Notes: generated by a model from the sequence alone, not told the origin. 64,000 nt of DNA from Helianthus annuus (GCF_002127325.2 NC_035443.2:144474073-144538072), one strand, 5' to 3'; counted from the stretch's first letter, positions 45,580-55,629 are shown. A program made the numbers and translations.

Positions 45580-45588
45580 GGGGGAGAT
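45580..45588 (+). other. Polypurine tract, copy 2
   Basis: GGGGGAGAT directly before LTR 3. Confidence 0.85.
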
Positions 45589-46383
45589 TGTTGGGATTGA
45601 ACCCTATCAGAGGAACAGATAATGTAAAGCCAAAACCTGATCACAAAAATGGATTCACAATAAGCAGAAGTTTACTCTAAACTTTCCCCTTGACAGTGGT
45701 TATCTAACAGCTGATGTGTCTTAAGTGCTGCTCAACTACAACAACTGATAAACCAAACTCTGATGATTATCCAACGACTGCTGAAGACAAACACTGATGC
45801 TCTATCTACTGCTGTTTCCTAAGTACTGCTGAAGACTCAAGCACTGCTCTCTCAAAGACTGATCACCTTTGAAGAATGCACTGAAGATTCAACATCTGTG
45901 CTCAGGCTACAACAGTGGAACGTGAAGCAGTAATTTTCCTTAGCTTTACATTTTATTACTTATCAGATGTTACATGTCAGTAGTTTGTATAGAACAGTGT
46001 TTATAGTTTGTTAGGTCGTTAGATGTCACTATCATGGTGACGTCAGCTGAAGTTTATCAGTAGTTTGGGTTGCCTATAAATATGACAGTATTCTGTACTG
46101 TTATATTTGGTCGTTTTGAGTGAGTTCTTCTCCTCAATTCATCCTTTCATCTTGTGCAACCAACTCTGGTGTATCAGGCTGAGGGGGAGTTTAGATTGTA
46201 AGCTTGCATTGTAATATTTTGCTTTTATGTAAATCTTTCGACTCAATGAAAAGCAATTGTTTATCAATCTATACTTTCCTTTGATTGTGTTTACAAAGTT
46301 TGCTACTCATTTCCGCTGCACTTATATCATTTCATATCGTTTTATGCAAACAAACACTATCATGACGGCCCCAGATCCTAACA
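45589..46383 (+). repeat. LTR 3 of the SIRE-like array
   Basis: 795 bp, TGTTGGGATTGAACCC...GATCCTAACA, followed by the CTCGA duplication. No primer-binding site follows, confirming it is the outer 3' LTR. Confidence 0.93.
46038..46082 (+). promoter_or_regulatory. LTR 3 promoter: TGACGTCA palindrome and TATA box
   Basis: TGACGTCA at 46038-46045 and TATAAATA at 46075-46082, same spacing as LTR 1. If active, it would transcribe outward into the ABCB remnant. Confidence 0.55.
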
Positions 46384-46388
46384 CTCGA

Positions 46389-46465
46389 CAATATCAACTT
46401 TCACTAACTTCCTTGGAAACACCATATATGATGTTTTCACGTATTGTACTAGCAAAAAAAACATG
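46389..46465 (-). pseudogene. ABCB pseudogene segment between the array and the 184 bp MITE
   Basis: The minus strand encodes FASTIRENIIYGVSKEVSES, the region after the Q-loop of an ABCB NBD. A 1 nt insertion precedes DIVE, which would join to AAKEANSQNFI at 32008 if the array were absent. Confidence 0.88.
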
Positions 46466-46474
46466 GGCTCTTGG

Positions 46475-46658
46475 TAGTGGTGAAGCTTGAGATTTCCGAC
46501 GGGGGTTGAAAACGTATATACCCAAAAATTTCTATAGAACCAGGGGGTCGAAAACATATATACCCAAAAACTTCTATACGAAAACCACATATATTACACT
46601 ACTAAGCGAAATGTTCGGGGGGTCGGGTGCCCCCTGGCCCCTTAATAGTTGCACCCCT
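46475..46658. mobile_element. Small DNA transposon (MITE), 184 bp, in the ABCB exon
   Basis: Flanked by a perfect 9 bp duplication GGCTCTTGG (46466-46474 and 46659-46667). The ends TAGTGGTGAAGC and AGGGGTGCAAC (right end reversed) are only loosely inverted. The interior has two GGGGGT(T/C)GAAAACRTATATACCC words and a GGGGTCGGGTGCCCCC hairpin. Removing it restores LVSQEP-MFFAS of the ABCB reading. The superfamily is uncertain (9 bp TSD suggests Mutator-like). Confidence 0.8.
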
Positions 46659-46667
46659 GGCTCTTGG

Positions 46668-46898
46668 CTCACCAGCTCGATAAATTCCTTATAGTGTTTA
46701 AATGGTATAACTTAATGTCTCTTCCATCAGATTTGACAGCACCTTTCATTGGGCCATATAAATGCTCGATTAACTAACTTATGGTTGATTTCCTTGATCC
46801 ATTTTGCCAAACCAAAGTAGTTGATATCTCTACATGTTACAGATACTCATATCAGGCCGAGCAGGGTAAGCGAGGTGAACAAGACATATCTCTACATG
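46668..46898 (-). pseudogene. ABCB pseudogene segment: start of NBD2 with Walker A
   Basis: The minus strand reads VHLAYPARPDMSIC, then LVWQNGSRKSTIS (a decayed Walker A, where the family has GxxGxGKST), LIEHLYGPMKGAVKSDGRDI, KLYHLNTIRN and LVSQEP. A TAG follows the Walker A and the glycines are substituted, so nucleotide binding would be lost. Confidence 0.88.
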
Positions 46899-48394
46899 TC
46901 CTATAATAGACCTGTCAATGGATTGGATATTGATACATATCCAATCCAATCTGATCCATTTAAATCACTTATTGGATCATAAAATGTATCCACCAATCCA
47001 TTAGTTAATCCAATGGATCAATTCATTTTTCCAATTAATTATATGGATCGATCCATGATCCATCCGGATCGATACATTACTAATTAAAAAAAAGGGGAAA
47101 CAAACGGCACTCTCTCAAAATAGCATTTAGGGTTTCATCGTTTACAATCGTCGATCTCTCAGCCTGCAATCGTCGATCTCACACCTCATCTTGTCTGCAA
47201 TCGTCGATCTCCACCATCTCCGTCCCATCTCCGTCGACCTCACCGCAATCATTATTTCATCGGAGACCCCAATTGCAGCCACCACCACCGTTCGCAGCCA
47301 CTACGACCGCTCGCAACTACCACGACCGCTCGCAACAACCACCACCGTAAGTCCTCTCAGCTTCTCACACTGATTCAGCAAATTTCTCGCTTATGTTTCG
47401 TTGATTCTAGATTCAGTTGTGTAATCGATTACATTTCGTGATTTCCTTCGTTTTTTCATGCTTTGTTAGGTTTAAAATTGTTGATTCGATGTTTTATTTG
47501 ATGTAAATTGTGTTTAGGTTTTACTGAATATATTACCTCTGTTTCTTGATTCTTGATTTAGTTGTGTAATTGTTTGAAGAAATGACGTTGTTTTTAATGC
47601 TTTGTTTGAAGAAATTAATTGCTTTTAACACATACAGTGCTTGTTTTGAAGTAACAAGTAGTAGCGTTTAGTGTAAGGGAAATGACGTTGATATACATAT
47701 AACATACCCGATGAAACCAAACTGGCTGAACCAGTTTCAAATCGTAAAAGGACTGATTCGGTTCGCTTTTAACCAGTTTCATCAGGGGGGGAGGGGTGAA
47801 CCGGAACCACTTTCACTAAACTGATTTCATTTCGAGTTCAAAACCAATTCCAGTTCATACATCAGCATCTAATTTACATTTGACAGGGTGAATATACTAA
47901 AATAAGGCTTAAGCTTAGCTAATTGACAAGTTTGAAGTGTACTGCAGTAGCATATTTTGATTAGTATTTTTTAGCACACTGATGTGTATTGTTTATGATA
48001 ATTTTTGCTTAATTGTTTGATAAATTTTATCATCATTTGTTGTGTTGATGGTGGTTTGTAGATTTTTTTATCATCAATACAATTGTGTTGCCTTCTTTAA
48101 ATATTTCGTCTACTTTTTATTTTTGTTTAGTTACATTTTTGTTATGGAGTTGATGGTTTGTAGTATGATATAGGAACTTTACATATAGAATCTCATTCAT
48201 GGCTATAGAATTTATAGATTTTTTTTATTTTTTAGATTTTTTTTATTTTTTAGATTTTTTTTTGATTTTTTAGATTTTTTTATATGGATCGATCCGGATA
48301 ATGATCCATCCATTTAAAATTACTTGGATATGGATCGGATCACGATCCATTATGTTGGATCATATATCGAATCATGATCCATTTAAGTTGGATC

Positions 48395-48504
48395 CTATGC
48401 AGTTAATGCGGAAAAATGTCGGTTATCGGTCAAGGACCGATATTTGAGATATCTGTTATCGCGATGAGATATCAGTGGGATATCGGTAATTTATAATATC
48501 ATAC

Positions 48505-48546
<42 letters not shown>

Positions 48547-49136
48547 TACAAAAAATATAATAATACTTCAAATTTCCAAAATATACATTAAGAATTCATT
48601 GGGCAAAGTCAAAATTTTCTGATTTTTAGGAATAGGCCCAAGTTTTAAGAATGAGCCCAAGTTTTTAGAATGAGCCCAAGTTTTATAAATACTCACATAT
48701 GCATATTTTACATCCGCAAACTTCATCTGTCATAAGAAACCCTAAAGTTATTACAGCCGTCATCCCCATATGTCTTGTTTCTTGTAGATCATCCACACCA
48801 CACATCTATCTGTTGTCTTTCTTCTTTAGCGCAACACCAGGTAAGCAATCAATTGTTGATACAACCATAATTATGTAAAAATTGTAAAAGTTGTTGATAC
48901 AGCCTTCAATACCAGTGGCAGGATATAAAGAAAAATGTAAAAATTGGCCCAACCGAGTATCTCGGCGATTAGACCGATATAATATATACAAAATATCGGC
49001 TATATATCGGTGTTTATCGCCGATATTATCGGTGGCCGAGATAAGACCGATATTACAAACCGATATTTTGAGCTAGGGCCGATAACCGATATATCGACGC
49101 TATAGCACCCATATAGCGCCGAGATTAACTGCATAG
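48395..49136. mobile_element. hAT-like MITE nested in the hAT element, 742 bp
   Basis: TIRs CTATGCAGTTAAT at both ends, flanked by a perfect 8 bp duplication GTTGGATC (48387-48394 and 49137-49144). Subterminal regions repeat CCGATAT/ATATCGG words. It contains a 36 bp (AT)n run at 48509-48544. Confidence 0.87.
48509..48544. repeat. (AT)n microsatellite
   Basis: About 18 uninterrupted AT dinucleotides inside the nested hAT-like MITE. Confidence 0.95.
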
Positions 49137-49203
49137 GTTGGATCATTAATGGATCGGATCATGATCCAATCAATATCCATCCATTGACATGCCTATCCTG
49201 TAA

Positions 49204-49589
49204 TGATCTCGAGCTTCTTACCATCATGACCCTCAGGATATATCAAAGTGTTACGGTCTAATGCTGTGAACACTGACTATACTCATAAAATCCTTTGGCT
49301 AGATCATTTTTCATGGTTCCAGCATCCACAATGATTCTACCTGTGTTTATTAAAAAAAAAACATCTGAAAAAATTATTTTGGCTCAAGATGACCATTGCT
49401 AATCAATTTCCCTCCATACCGAAAGCCTAGAGCCCAAGTATAACCCATAAGGCTTTGAGAAAACCCAAGCACAAATACTACATACCAAGCTTGCTTGATG
49501 CTTTCGGGAATTGGCGCTTTTTAGGTCCCTAAAATCATTTTAGTAATTCGTATTTGAGATTAGAAGGAAGTGACAACTTCGACTGCAAT
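49204..49589 (-). pseudogene. ABCB pseudogene segment: end of TMD2
   Basis: On the minus strand: AVEVVTSF then a stop, SQIRITKM, GPKKRQFPKAS, in other frames LCLGFLKAL and GKLISNGHLE, then a T-run, INTGRIIVDAGTMKNDLAKG, and SVFTALDRNTLIYPEGHDGK. This matches the order of an ABCB TMD2-NBD2 linker. Several frameshifts and stops are present. Confidence 0.85.
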
Positions 49590-49594
49590 CTTAC

Positions 49595-51761
49595 TGTAAC
49601 ATTCCCAAAATTTTTATTTATATAATATATATATAAACTTATGCATCATGGGTATGTTGACCAATGGAAATATAAGGTATTTTGGGCAAGCATAGGAACC
49701 ATTTAATAATTAAATTATAATAATACATTATATTTGAACCAACTCCGTTTTTAATGAAACTTGGTTCAAAATGTAGATAAAAATATGCTCGTCACTCATC
49801 ATTTTATAAGACATCATATTTTAGAAGTTATAAGCACCAAATAAGTGAAGCAGTTAAATAAATTATAAATATAAATAAAGCTATGAATTATAACCTATAA
49901 TATATTTACGTTAAGTAAATATATGAAAAGTTAATTATAAAATAAATGCATGAAAAACAATATAGTAAATGCATGAAAATCAAAAGTGGTACATGCATAT
50001 CTACGTGTAAGAATTTGATACAACTGACATAAATGGAGTGTTGAATGTGTCCTTGCTTGTAGTGCACTTTAATCTCAACATGCACTATAAATAAGAACCA
50101 GCTATTCACAATTCAAATCGCCAAACTCCTTTCTTTCGTTCTTTTCATAATTGCCCCATTTTTTTACCAATAAATTCCAAAGCCTTGCCTTATTTTAAGT
50201 GTTTTAACCCTTGACCACTGATACCCTGTCCGACTGACGTAGGGCCCAAGTATGTCAAGGCTCTGCCTAAATTCGTTGGGGTTCTGTCTCGTGACGTAGG
50301 GATAAAGTAGAATTGGGTCACTATACTTAATGTGAGTGCACTATATATTTTATTAAATAATCCAGGAGTTGTCCCCAAAATATAACAACCCTCCCGAATA
50401 TTTTTCTGACACCCTAATATATTTTAAAATATCCCAATAGGTCCCAAAATATACCCCATACATGAAAACGAGCCCCGAATACCCTGCATATTATTAAAAA
50501 TAATAAAAATCTGATTTTTGGGGTTTAGGCGGGCCGCGTAAGGTACCCCTTAACCCTTACGCGGGCCGCGACAAGGTGAAAGGTGGCGACACCCTGGGCC
50601 GCTACGTGGCCCAACACATGTCGAAGCTAGATAGTGACCCGGATCACCTACGCTGTTGACCAGCGTTGACGCGGGCCGCGTAGACTTTGGTCTACCCTTA
50701 CGCGGGCCGCGAGAAAACCCAGGTGAAGCACTATATAAGCAGGCTATCGGATCTTTAGTTGAATTTGCTCACAAACGTTTCTTTCTCTCAAATTTCTGAT
50801 AGTAGGCTTATTATACGCGGGTATTATACCCCCCTAATTAGCAAAGCTCTGCCTCGTTGTAAGTATCATAACCCCTGGATACGTATTAGATACTCTGCCC
50901 GATTGATCTAGGGTTCCGTAACGACTGTCGTGGTTCTGCCCGACGTAGTCGTTGGAATGCCGTCTCGGGGAGGGTATTACTAATGTTAAAATGGGTTATT
51001 ATACTAACGCGTGTGCATTGTTTATTACTTAGATTATAACCAGGGAATCAAAAAGGAAAGCCCTATAATAACAATGTGAGTTTATCCTCTTTTTGTTAAT
51101 GCTTTTGGAATAATTTACAAAACCTTAAATGTTTTACAATGTGATTAAGCGGTGATTGAGTCTTTGTAGTTCTTCAATTACTGCCGGTATGTTGGGGTTT
51201 TGTATACAAAATTTGTACTACTTGCGAGTAGTAAGTCGGGATGACAATACGTTACCATTGGATAATGAGTTAACCAATGGGTAATATGACCCACAAGTCA
51301 GGATTGATAGTACCAAATGGAGTAATTGTGTAGACATAAACATTGTAATCGTCCTCGATACTGCTTTAATCAATAAAATGTTTCTTGATTAAACTGGGAT
51401 TCACTCACCAATATTTCTTGCTGATAAAATGTTTTAAACACGTGTTTCAGGTAACTTAGTATGAAGCCAATAAAAGCCAGCTGGAGAGCACTGAAGGCTT
51501 GGAAAAGTGGCAATAAAGTTACCTAAAATAAAATAGATATTTTATTAAACAAAAGAGGATTTAGTCCTATGAAAATGTATGTACTGCAAAACTTGGGTTT
51601 TATCCCATGTGTTTAATGTTATAAAATGTGGTGGTTTACTCTAATAAAATATTTCCTAACTACGGTCCTGATGAAAAATTCCGCTGCCAAATTAGACCAT
51701 ACACGATACCACCAAAACTGGCTCACGGCCGCCCGTTCCTGAGGGATCGGGGGTTGTGACA
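49595..51761 (+). repeat. Solo LTR of a Ty3/gypsy-type element, 2167 bp
   Basis: TGTAACATTCCC...GGGTTGTGACA, flanked by the 5 bp duplication CTTAC (49590-49594 and 51762-51766). No internal region, primer site or polypurine tract is present, so it arose by LTR-LTR recombination. The TGTAACA start and length resemble the Tekay-like LTR at 5178, but overall sequence differs. Removing it joins two ABCB segments in frame (MSQKALKSHEESSKIAVEVV). Confidence 0.9.
50528..50739 (+). promoter_or_regulatory. Solo-LTR promoter: two pairs of GCGGGCCGCG motifs upstream of a TATA box
   Basis: GGCGGGCCGCG at 50528 and ACGCGGGCCGCG at 50559 form one pair; GACGCGGGCCGCG at 50668 and CGCGGGCCGCG at 50701 form the second. 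TATATAAG follows at 50732-50739. Promoter role is inferred. Confidence 0.55.
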
Positions 51762-51766
51762 CTTAC

Positions 51767-52003
51767 TGCTTTCCTCATGTGATTTCAAAGCTTTTTGTGA
51801 CATGTTTGTTTAGTAATTCGTATTTGAGATTAGAAGGAAGTGACAACTTGTTTGCTATAGTAGCTGAAGATCATCAATGTTTGAACTACTATCAGAACCA
51901 ATGATAAATTCCACCCGATCACCAGGCCAAGACTCAACATGATTTATAATGTCTCACAAACCCTATGCAAAAAATGTTAATTGTGGGTTGTCTTCATAAA
52001 CTG
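51767..52003 (-). pseudogene. ABCB pseudogene segment: TMD2 helix region
   Basis: The minus strand gives LSLGLVIGWNLSLVLIVVQT with LMIFSYYSKQ, the characteristic TMD2 helix of ABCB proteins, then MSQKALKSHEESSK. Between them a 40 bp insertion (51810-51849) repeats sequence found at 49540-49579. Upstream of LSLGL the reading decays. Confidence 0.87.
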
Positions 52004-52006
52004 ATA

Positions 52007-52750
52007 GGGTCTGGTATGGCGTAATGGAACAGATGAGTGAATGGAATGGACGAGGTAATGGAATCGACAACGGAATGAAATGGATCATTACATTCCATAG
52101 TCTTGTTTGGTTACCATGTAGAAAAGAACTAAATCATTACCTTGTGTTGTTTGGTAGGTAAGAAAAGAGGAATGAACTAAATCGGCGATGCGTGGTGGCG
52201 GTGATCGGTGACGGTTGTTAGCGGTGGCAGCGATGGGTGGCGGTGGTAGCGGCGGTGGGTGGCGGTTGTTAGCGGTGGCAGCGGCGATGGTCGGGGTTAT
52301 TTGTGGCAGGTGGCGGCGATGGTGGTCAATGGTGGTGGTGGCGGCGGCGATAACGGCGGTGGGTAGTGGTCGACGGTAGCGGGTGGTGGCAGCGGATGAT
52401 GGTGGTGGTGGTCGGCGGAGGGTGGCGGTAGTGGTCTGGGTGGCGGTGGTCTGCTATGGCGGGTGGCGGCGATGGTAGTCGATGGCGGCGGTGGCGGTGG
52501 TGGTGGTTGGCGGAGGTTGGTGGCGGTTGGTGACGATGGCAAGTGGTGGTGGTGATGGGCGGTGTTTGTGACGTATGATGAGAGGGAATGGAATAGAAAA
52601 AAAAGGGAGTGTATGGAATGAATTTTAGGGAATGGAATGACTTATAGAATGTGTGATTCCATTAGGTTGACCAAACAAACACACATTTTTTCATTCTCTC
52701 GCAATAGTTCATTTCATTCTACCTCCCATATCTGTATACCAACCACTACC
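52007..52750. mobile_element. PIF/Harbinger-like MITE with trinucleotide-rich core
   Basis: Ends GGGTCTGGTATGG and, reversed, GGTAGTGGTTGGTA, with flanking ATA on both sides (52004-52006 and 52751-52753), as in PIF/Harbinger 3 bp duplications. Subterminal regions share TGGAATGG/CCATTCC words and TTTGGTTACC-like words. The core 52190-52560 is a GGTGGCGGT-type repeat; His/Pro-rich frames across it are artefacts. Confidence 0.55.
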
Positions 52751-52753
52751 ATA

Positions 52754-53154
52754 GTGTTTCAAAATTTGGTCATCAAGTTATGACCATTCACCATGAGGGG
52801 TTCCTAGGGTGTCTTAAACTGCACTAATGGCCAAAATAACGGTCTCACAAAGTCATGAAAACAAGTTTAAAGATGTCGTAAAACACAACCACAACCATGA
52901 TGTTTTGAAAACCAAACAAGATTAACCAACCATCCATCTTCTAAAGGTAAGAGTAATCCGGTGATGAGGGACCAGATGAAGATGGTAGTGCCTTAACGAG
53001 AAATGCAAATGTCTTTTTGTTGAGATCTGGGTTGTCTCGGACTCCATTTCATAGAAAAGATCTTTTCTTTTGGCAACACACACCTTAGGATTATCTGATA
53101 AGTTGAAAATGGGGTCATAAGACACCTCATTGTTGAGATCGGTGAAGATGATAC
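52754..53154. other. Spacer, no gene recognised
   Basis: A minus-strand open frame crosses it into the CACTA end, without any recognisable domain. Confidence 0.5.
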
Positions 53155-53871
53155 CACTAGTAGAAAAACACATTTCTTGACGCGTATTGCGTATCATAAA
53201 AGGGTACCTATGACACGCAAAAAAAGTGTCGTTGAATGGCTTGTCATAAAAATAACATGACTTTTTGTGCGTCATCTTTTTATGGCACACATTTATGACA
53301 CACTTTTATGACATGTGTTTATCACACACTTTTTTTACACACATTTATGATACATAATTATAACGTTCATTTGCATGTCATGCTTTTAAATGTTTAGAAA
53401 AAAACATTTCTTGTTGTAAAATTACTATTTTTTTCCAGATACATATATAATAATCAAATCAATAAATACAATTCTTAATAAAATACATATATGACAAAAA
53501 AAAAAAACCATTACATAAACATTTGTCAGTTATACTACAAATATTTTAAGATAAACAACAATATTGTTTGTTGGTACATTCGTCTACACCTAAAATAAGG
53601 TTTACACAATCATTTGTCAATTATACTACAAATATTTTAAGATAAACAAAAATATTGTTTGTTGGTACATTTGTCTACACCTAAAATATGGTTTATCACT
53701 TAAAAATAAAGGTTGCGACATAACTTGACCATTCTTCACGAATGCCATCCATATCCGTCCGTGTAGCTGAGTATTCTTTTACTTCCCCAACCTCAGACAA
53801 CAACTAAATGAAATAAATCTTAAAATTTAAAAACTAATGAGATTCGAAAAATAGACCCAAAGTATGACTAT
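53155..53871 (+). mobile_element. CACTA transposon terminus, truncated
   Basis: Begins CACTAGTAGAAAAACACATT, followed by repeated TATGACAC / GTCATAAAA words (53190-53345), the usual CACTA subterminal array. The minus strand at 53700-53805 can encode EVGEVKEYSATRTDMDG and EEWSSYVATFIFK before a stop, perhaps the last exon of an element gene; not assigned. The opposite terminus is missing; the Athila LTR begins at 53872. Confidence 0.7.
53520..53696. repeat. Two-copy 91 bp tandem repeat
   Basis: Units start at 53520 and 53611, each with CATTTGTC(A)-TTATACTACAAATATTTTAAG and TTGTTTGTTGGTACATT, with a handful of differences. Confidence 0.88.
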
Positions 53872-54245
53872 TGATGCGTGTGTGGTGGTTATGTATTTTA
53901 TGTATATTTTTAGCCCTTTTTACACTTTAGTCAAGTTTTAAATTTATAAAACACAATATTTTACTAACACCAAACACACATATGGGCAAGTGCACCCATC
54001 GTGAGCGTAGTATAGTGTTGGAAAGATACCGAGGTCGTCCAAGGACACAAGAGCTTTTAGTACCAGTTTATCCTCAACGTCTAATCAAATCAAAAATTTA
54101 GAAAACGTTTTAAACTAGAAAATAAAAACTAAAGATGCTGAAAGATAAAAATAAAAATAAAACAGATAGACAAGATGAATCACTTGGATCCGACTCGCCT
54201 TTAGTGTAACCTTTGATTATTTTCGCACTTTTGCACTTTTTAAGA

Positions 54246-54485
54246 GATTATCTTAGTTATAGTAGTAGGCCCCTCTTTTGAAGGTAACATTACCCTCAAT
54301 CCAGTAGTTTGAGTCAGGAAGGATATAATCCTAAAGGGTTGGATTATTGAAAGATAATTAATTAAGTTATTAATGCGTAATGTGGTAGGCCCCTCTTTTG
54401 AAGGTGACGTTACCCTCGGCTAAGTAGTTTGAGTCAGCAGAGATACAATTCTAAGTAGCCGGGTTAATGTTTTAATAGTAGTTTA
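54246..54485. repeat. Two-copy ~120 bp tandem repeat inside the Athila LTR
   Basis: Both copies carry GTAGGCCCCTCTTTTGAAGG, TTACCCTC and AGTAGTTTGAGTCAG at a 120 bp spacing (e.g. 54266 and 54386). Confidence 0.85.
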
Positions 54486-55060
54486 CATACGAGGGGATCA
54501 AGAAAATCGAACCCCCGCCATCCAATACCAGTGGGGTATTGAAGGAGGTCCTACTAAGCTTGACCCAGGTCCTTGCAGGATCTATACACTGAACAAGGCA
54601 AGACTCTTACAAAACCATTCCCTTAACCCCCGACCAGGTAGCCAACATATCTCCATATAGACCGTGGAGATATGAATGGTGTAAATCTTTTATTTTATAT
54701 AGACAGTAAAATAACGCCAAGACATCACGGACAAATGATAAGGAAGACTCACCTTCAACATAAGAAACTAGTTATTAAATTCATTAATACATAACCAAAT
54801 AAAAAGTGCGAAAAGATTAAAAATAAAAAGTATTACACTAAACACTTTTCTTCACCAAGTGATGTAAGAGACTTAGGCAAACATGGTCTTTGATTGTCAA
54901 GAACTCTGACGATCAATCTTGGATCCCGAGACTACTCACACACTCTATGATGGATGATGGATGATGGTGGTGGATGTGGGTTGTGATGGTGGTGGTGGGT
55001 GGGTGAAATGTGAGAGGGGTGGTTTGCCAAGGGATGGTTTGCAAGTGAGCCAAGCACCCC

Positions 55061-55385
55061 TATTTATAGCCTGCACAGAAGCCCGGACACGGCCCCGTGT
55101 CCATTGGGCACGACCCCGTGTCCACCCATCTTCTCTTTCTTCATTAATTGCAGTTTGTCTACATTAGTTGACCACGCCCCCGTGTTCGCTGGGTACAACC
55201 CCGTGTGCAGAAGCGTATCTGTACTATTAAGATTTGCCTAGATTTTGCGAATCTTTGCGTTGACCATGGCCCCGTGTCCGCTTGGCACGCCCCTGTGGTA
55301 GGTGATAGAAGCTTCTACATTTTCGTCTTTTCTGCAGACACTTGGGCACGCCCCCGTGCTCATTGAGCACGGGGCGTGTTCAGCC
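55061..55385 (-). promoter_or_regulatory. Athila LTR promoter: TATA box with four paired CACG-CCCCGTG motifs upstream
   Basis: The minus strand has TATAAATA at 55061-55068. Immediately upstream on that strand lie four paired motifs (about 55085-55125, 55170-55210, 55261-55301, 55345-55385), each two copies of CACG(G/A)CCCCGTG-like near-palindromes ~20 bp apart. Promoter role is inferred. Confidence 0.55.
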
Positions 55386-55629
55386 TTTTGTTCTCTTTGT
55401 TTGTGCTTGGTAAGATGCTGTTGGGGGGTCGGGCATGCCACGTTTATTCATTTTCTTGTATTATTGTTAGATTTGGCTACACTTTTGCTTCTTTTGTTCA
55501 TTTGAGCTCATTTAATCCTGAAAATACGAAAGGAAGACAAAAACACACTTTTTCCAACATTAGTACTAAAAAAGGGTTAGTTTTATGCCATATTTGATGT
55601 AATTTATATGTTGCATTTTGCACACATCA

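Larger units (their letters stand above)
32009..46383 (+). mobile_element. SIRE-like non-autonomous LTR retrotransposon array: LTR-internal-LTR-internal-LTR
   Basis: 14,375 bp inserted in the ABCB pseudogene with one 5 bp duplication CTCGA at the outer ends (32004-32008 and 46384-46388). Three LTRs of ~783-795 bp (32009, 38780, 45589) alternate with two ~6.0 kb internal regions that are nearly identical along their length. Each internal region has a primer-binding site after the left LTR and a polypurine tract before the right LTR. Neither has recognisable protease, integrase or RT; each has one long unusual ORF. The TGTTG start, the GGGGGAGAT-TGTTGG junction and the tRNA-Met primer site suggest the SIRE lineage of copia; that assignment is inference. 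Confidence 0.92.
46907..49195. mobile_element. hAT-type non-autonomous element, ~2.3 kb
   Basis: Left end TAGACCTGTCAATGGATTGG; right end read backwards TAGGCATGTCAATGGATGG. Flanks are TCCTATAA (46899-46906) and TCCTGTAA (49196-49203), an 8 bp duplication with one mismatch. Subterminal regions are packed with GGATC/GATCC words in both orientations. The interior 47100-47400 looks like a 5' leader followed by an intron start (CCACCGTAAGTCC) but no transposase domain remains. A second hAT-like element is nested inside. Confidence 0.82.
31533..52003 (-). pseudogene. ABCB (MDR/P-glycoprotein-type) transporter pseudogene, split by nested insertions
   Basis: Five minus-strand segments read in order as the last third of an ABCB half-transporter: 51767-52003 (TMD2 helix region), 49204-49589 (end of TMD2), 46668-46898 (start of NBD2 with Walker A), 46389-46465 (after the Q-loop) and 31533-32008 (signature, Walker B, C-terminus). 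They are separated by a solo LTR, a hAT element, a 184 bp MITE and the SIRE-like array. At each break the reading resumes at the expected residue once the target-site duplication is discounted. ABCB proteins are plasma-membrane ATP-driven exporters. Stops and frameshifts are also present, so this is a dead copy. The earlier part of the gene was not found in the window. Confidence 0.88.
53872..55629 (-). repeat. 3' LTR of the Athila-type element
   Basis: 1758 bp, TGATGCGTGTG on the left and GCACACATCA on the right, with the polypurine tract adjacent at 55630. Its right ~190 bp match 1-190 of the window. Confidence 0.88.

Noticed and set aside
48806..49076. Short open frames on both strands
   Set aside because: They fall in the subterminal CCGATAT repeats of the nested hAT-like MITE and have no domain.
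52297..52542. His/Pro-rich open frame on the minus strand
   Set aside because: Produced by the GGTGGCGGT trinucleotide-type repeat of the Harbinger-like MITE.
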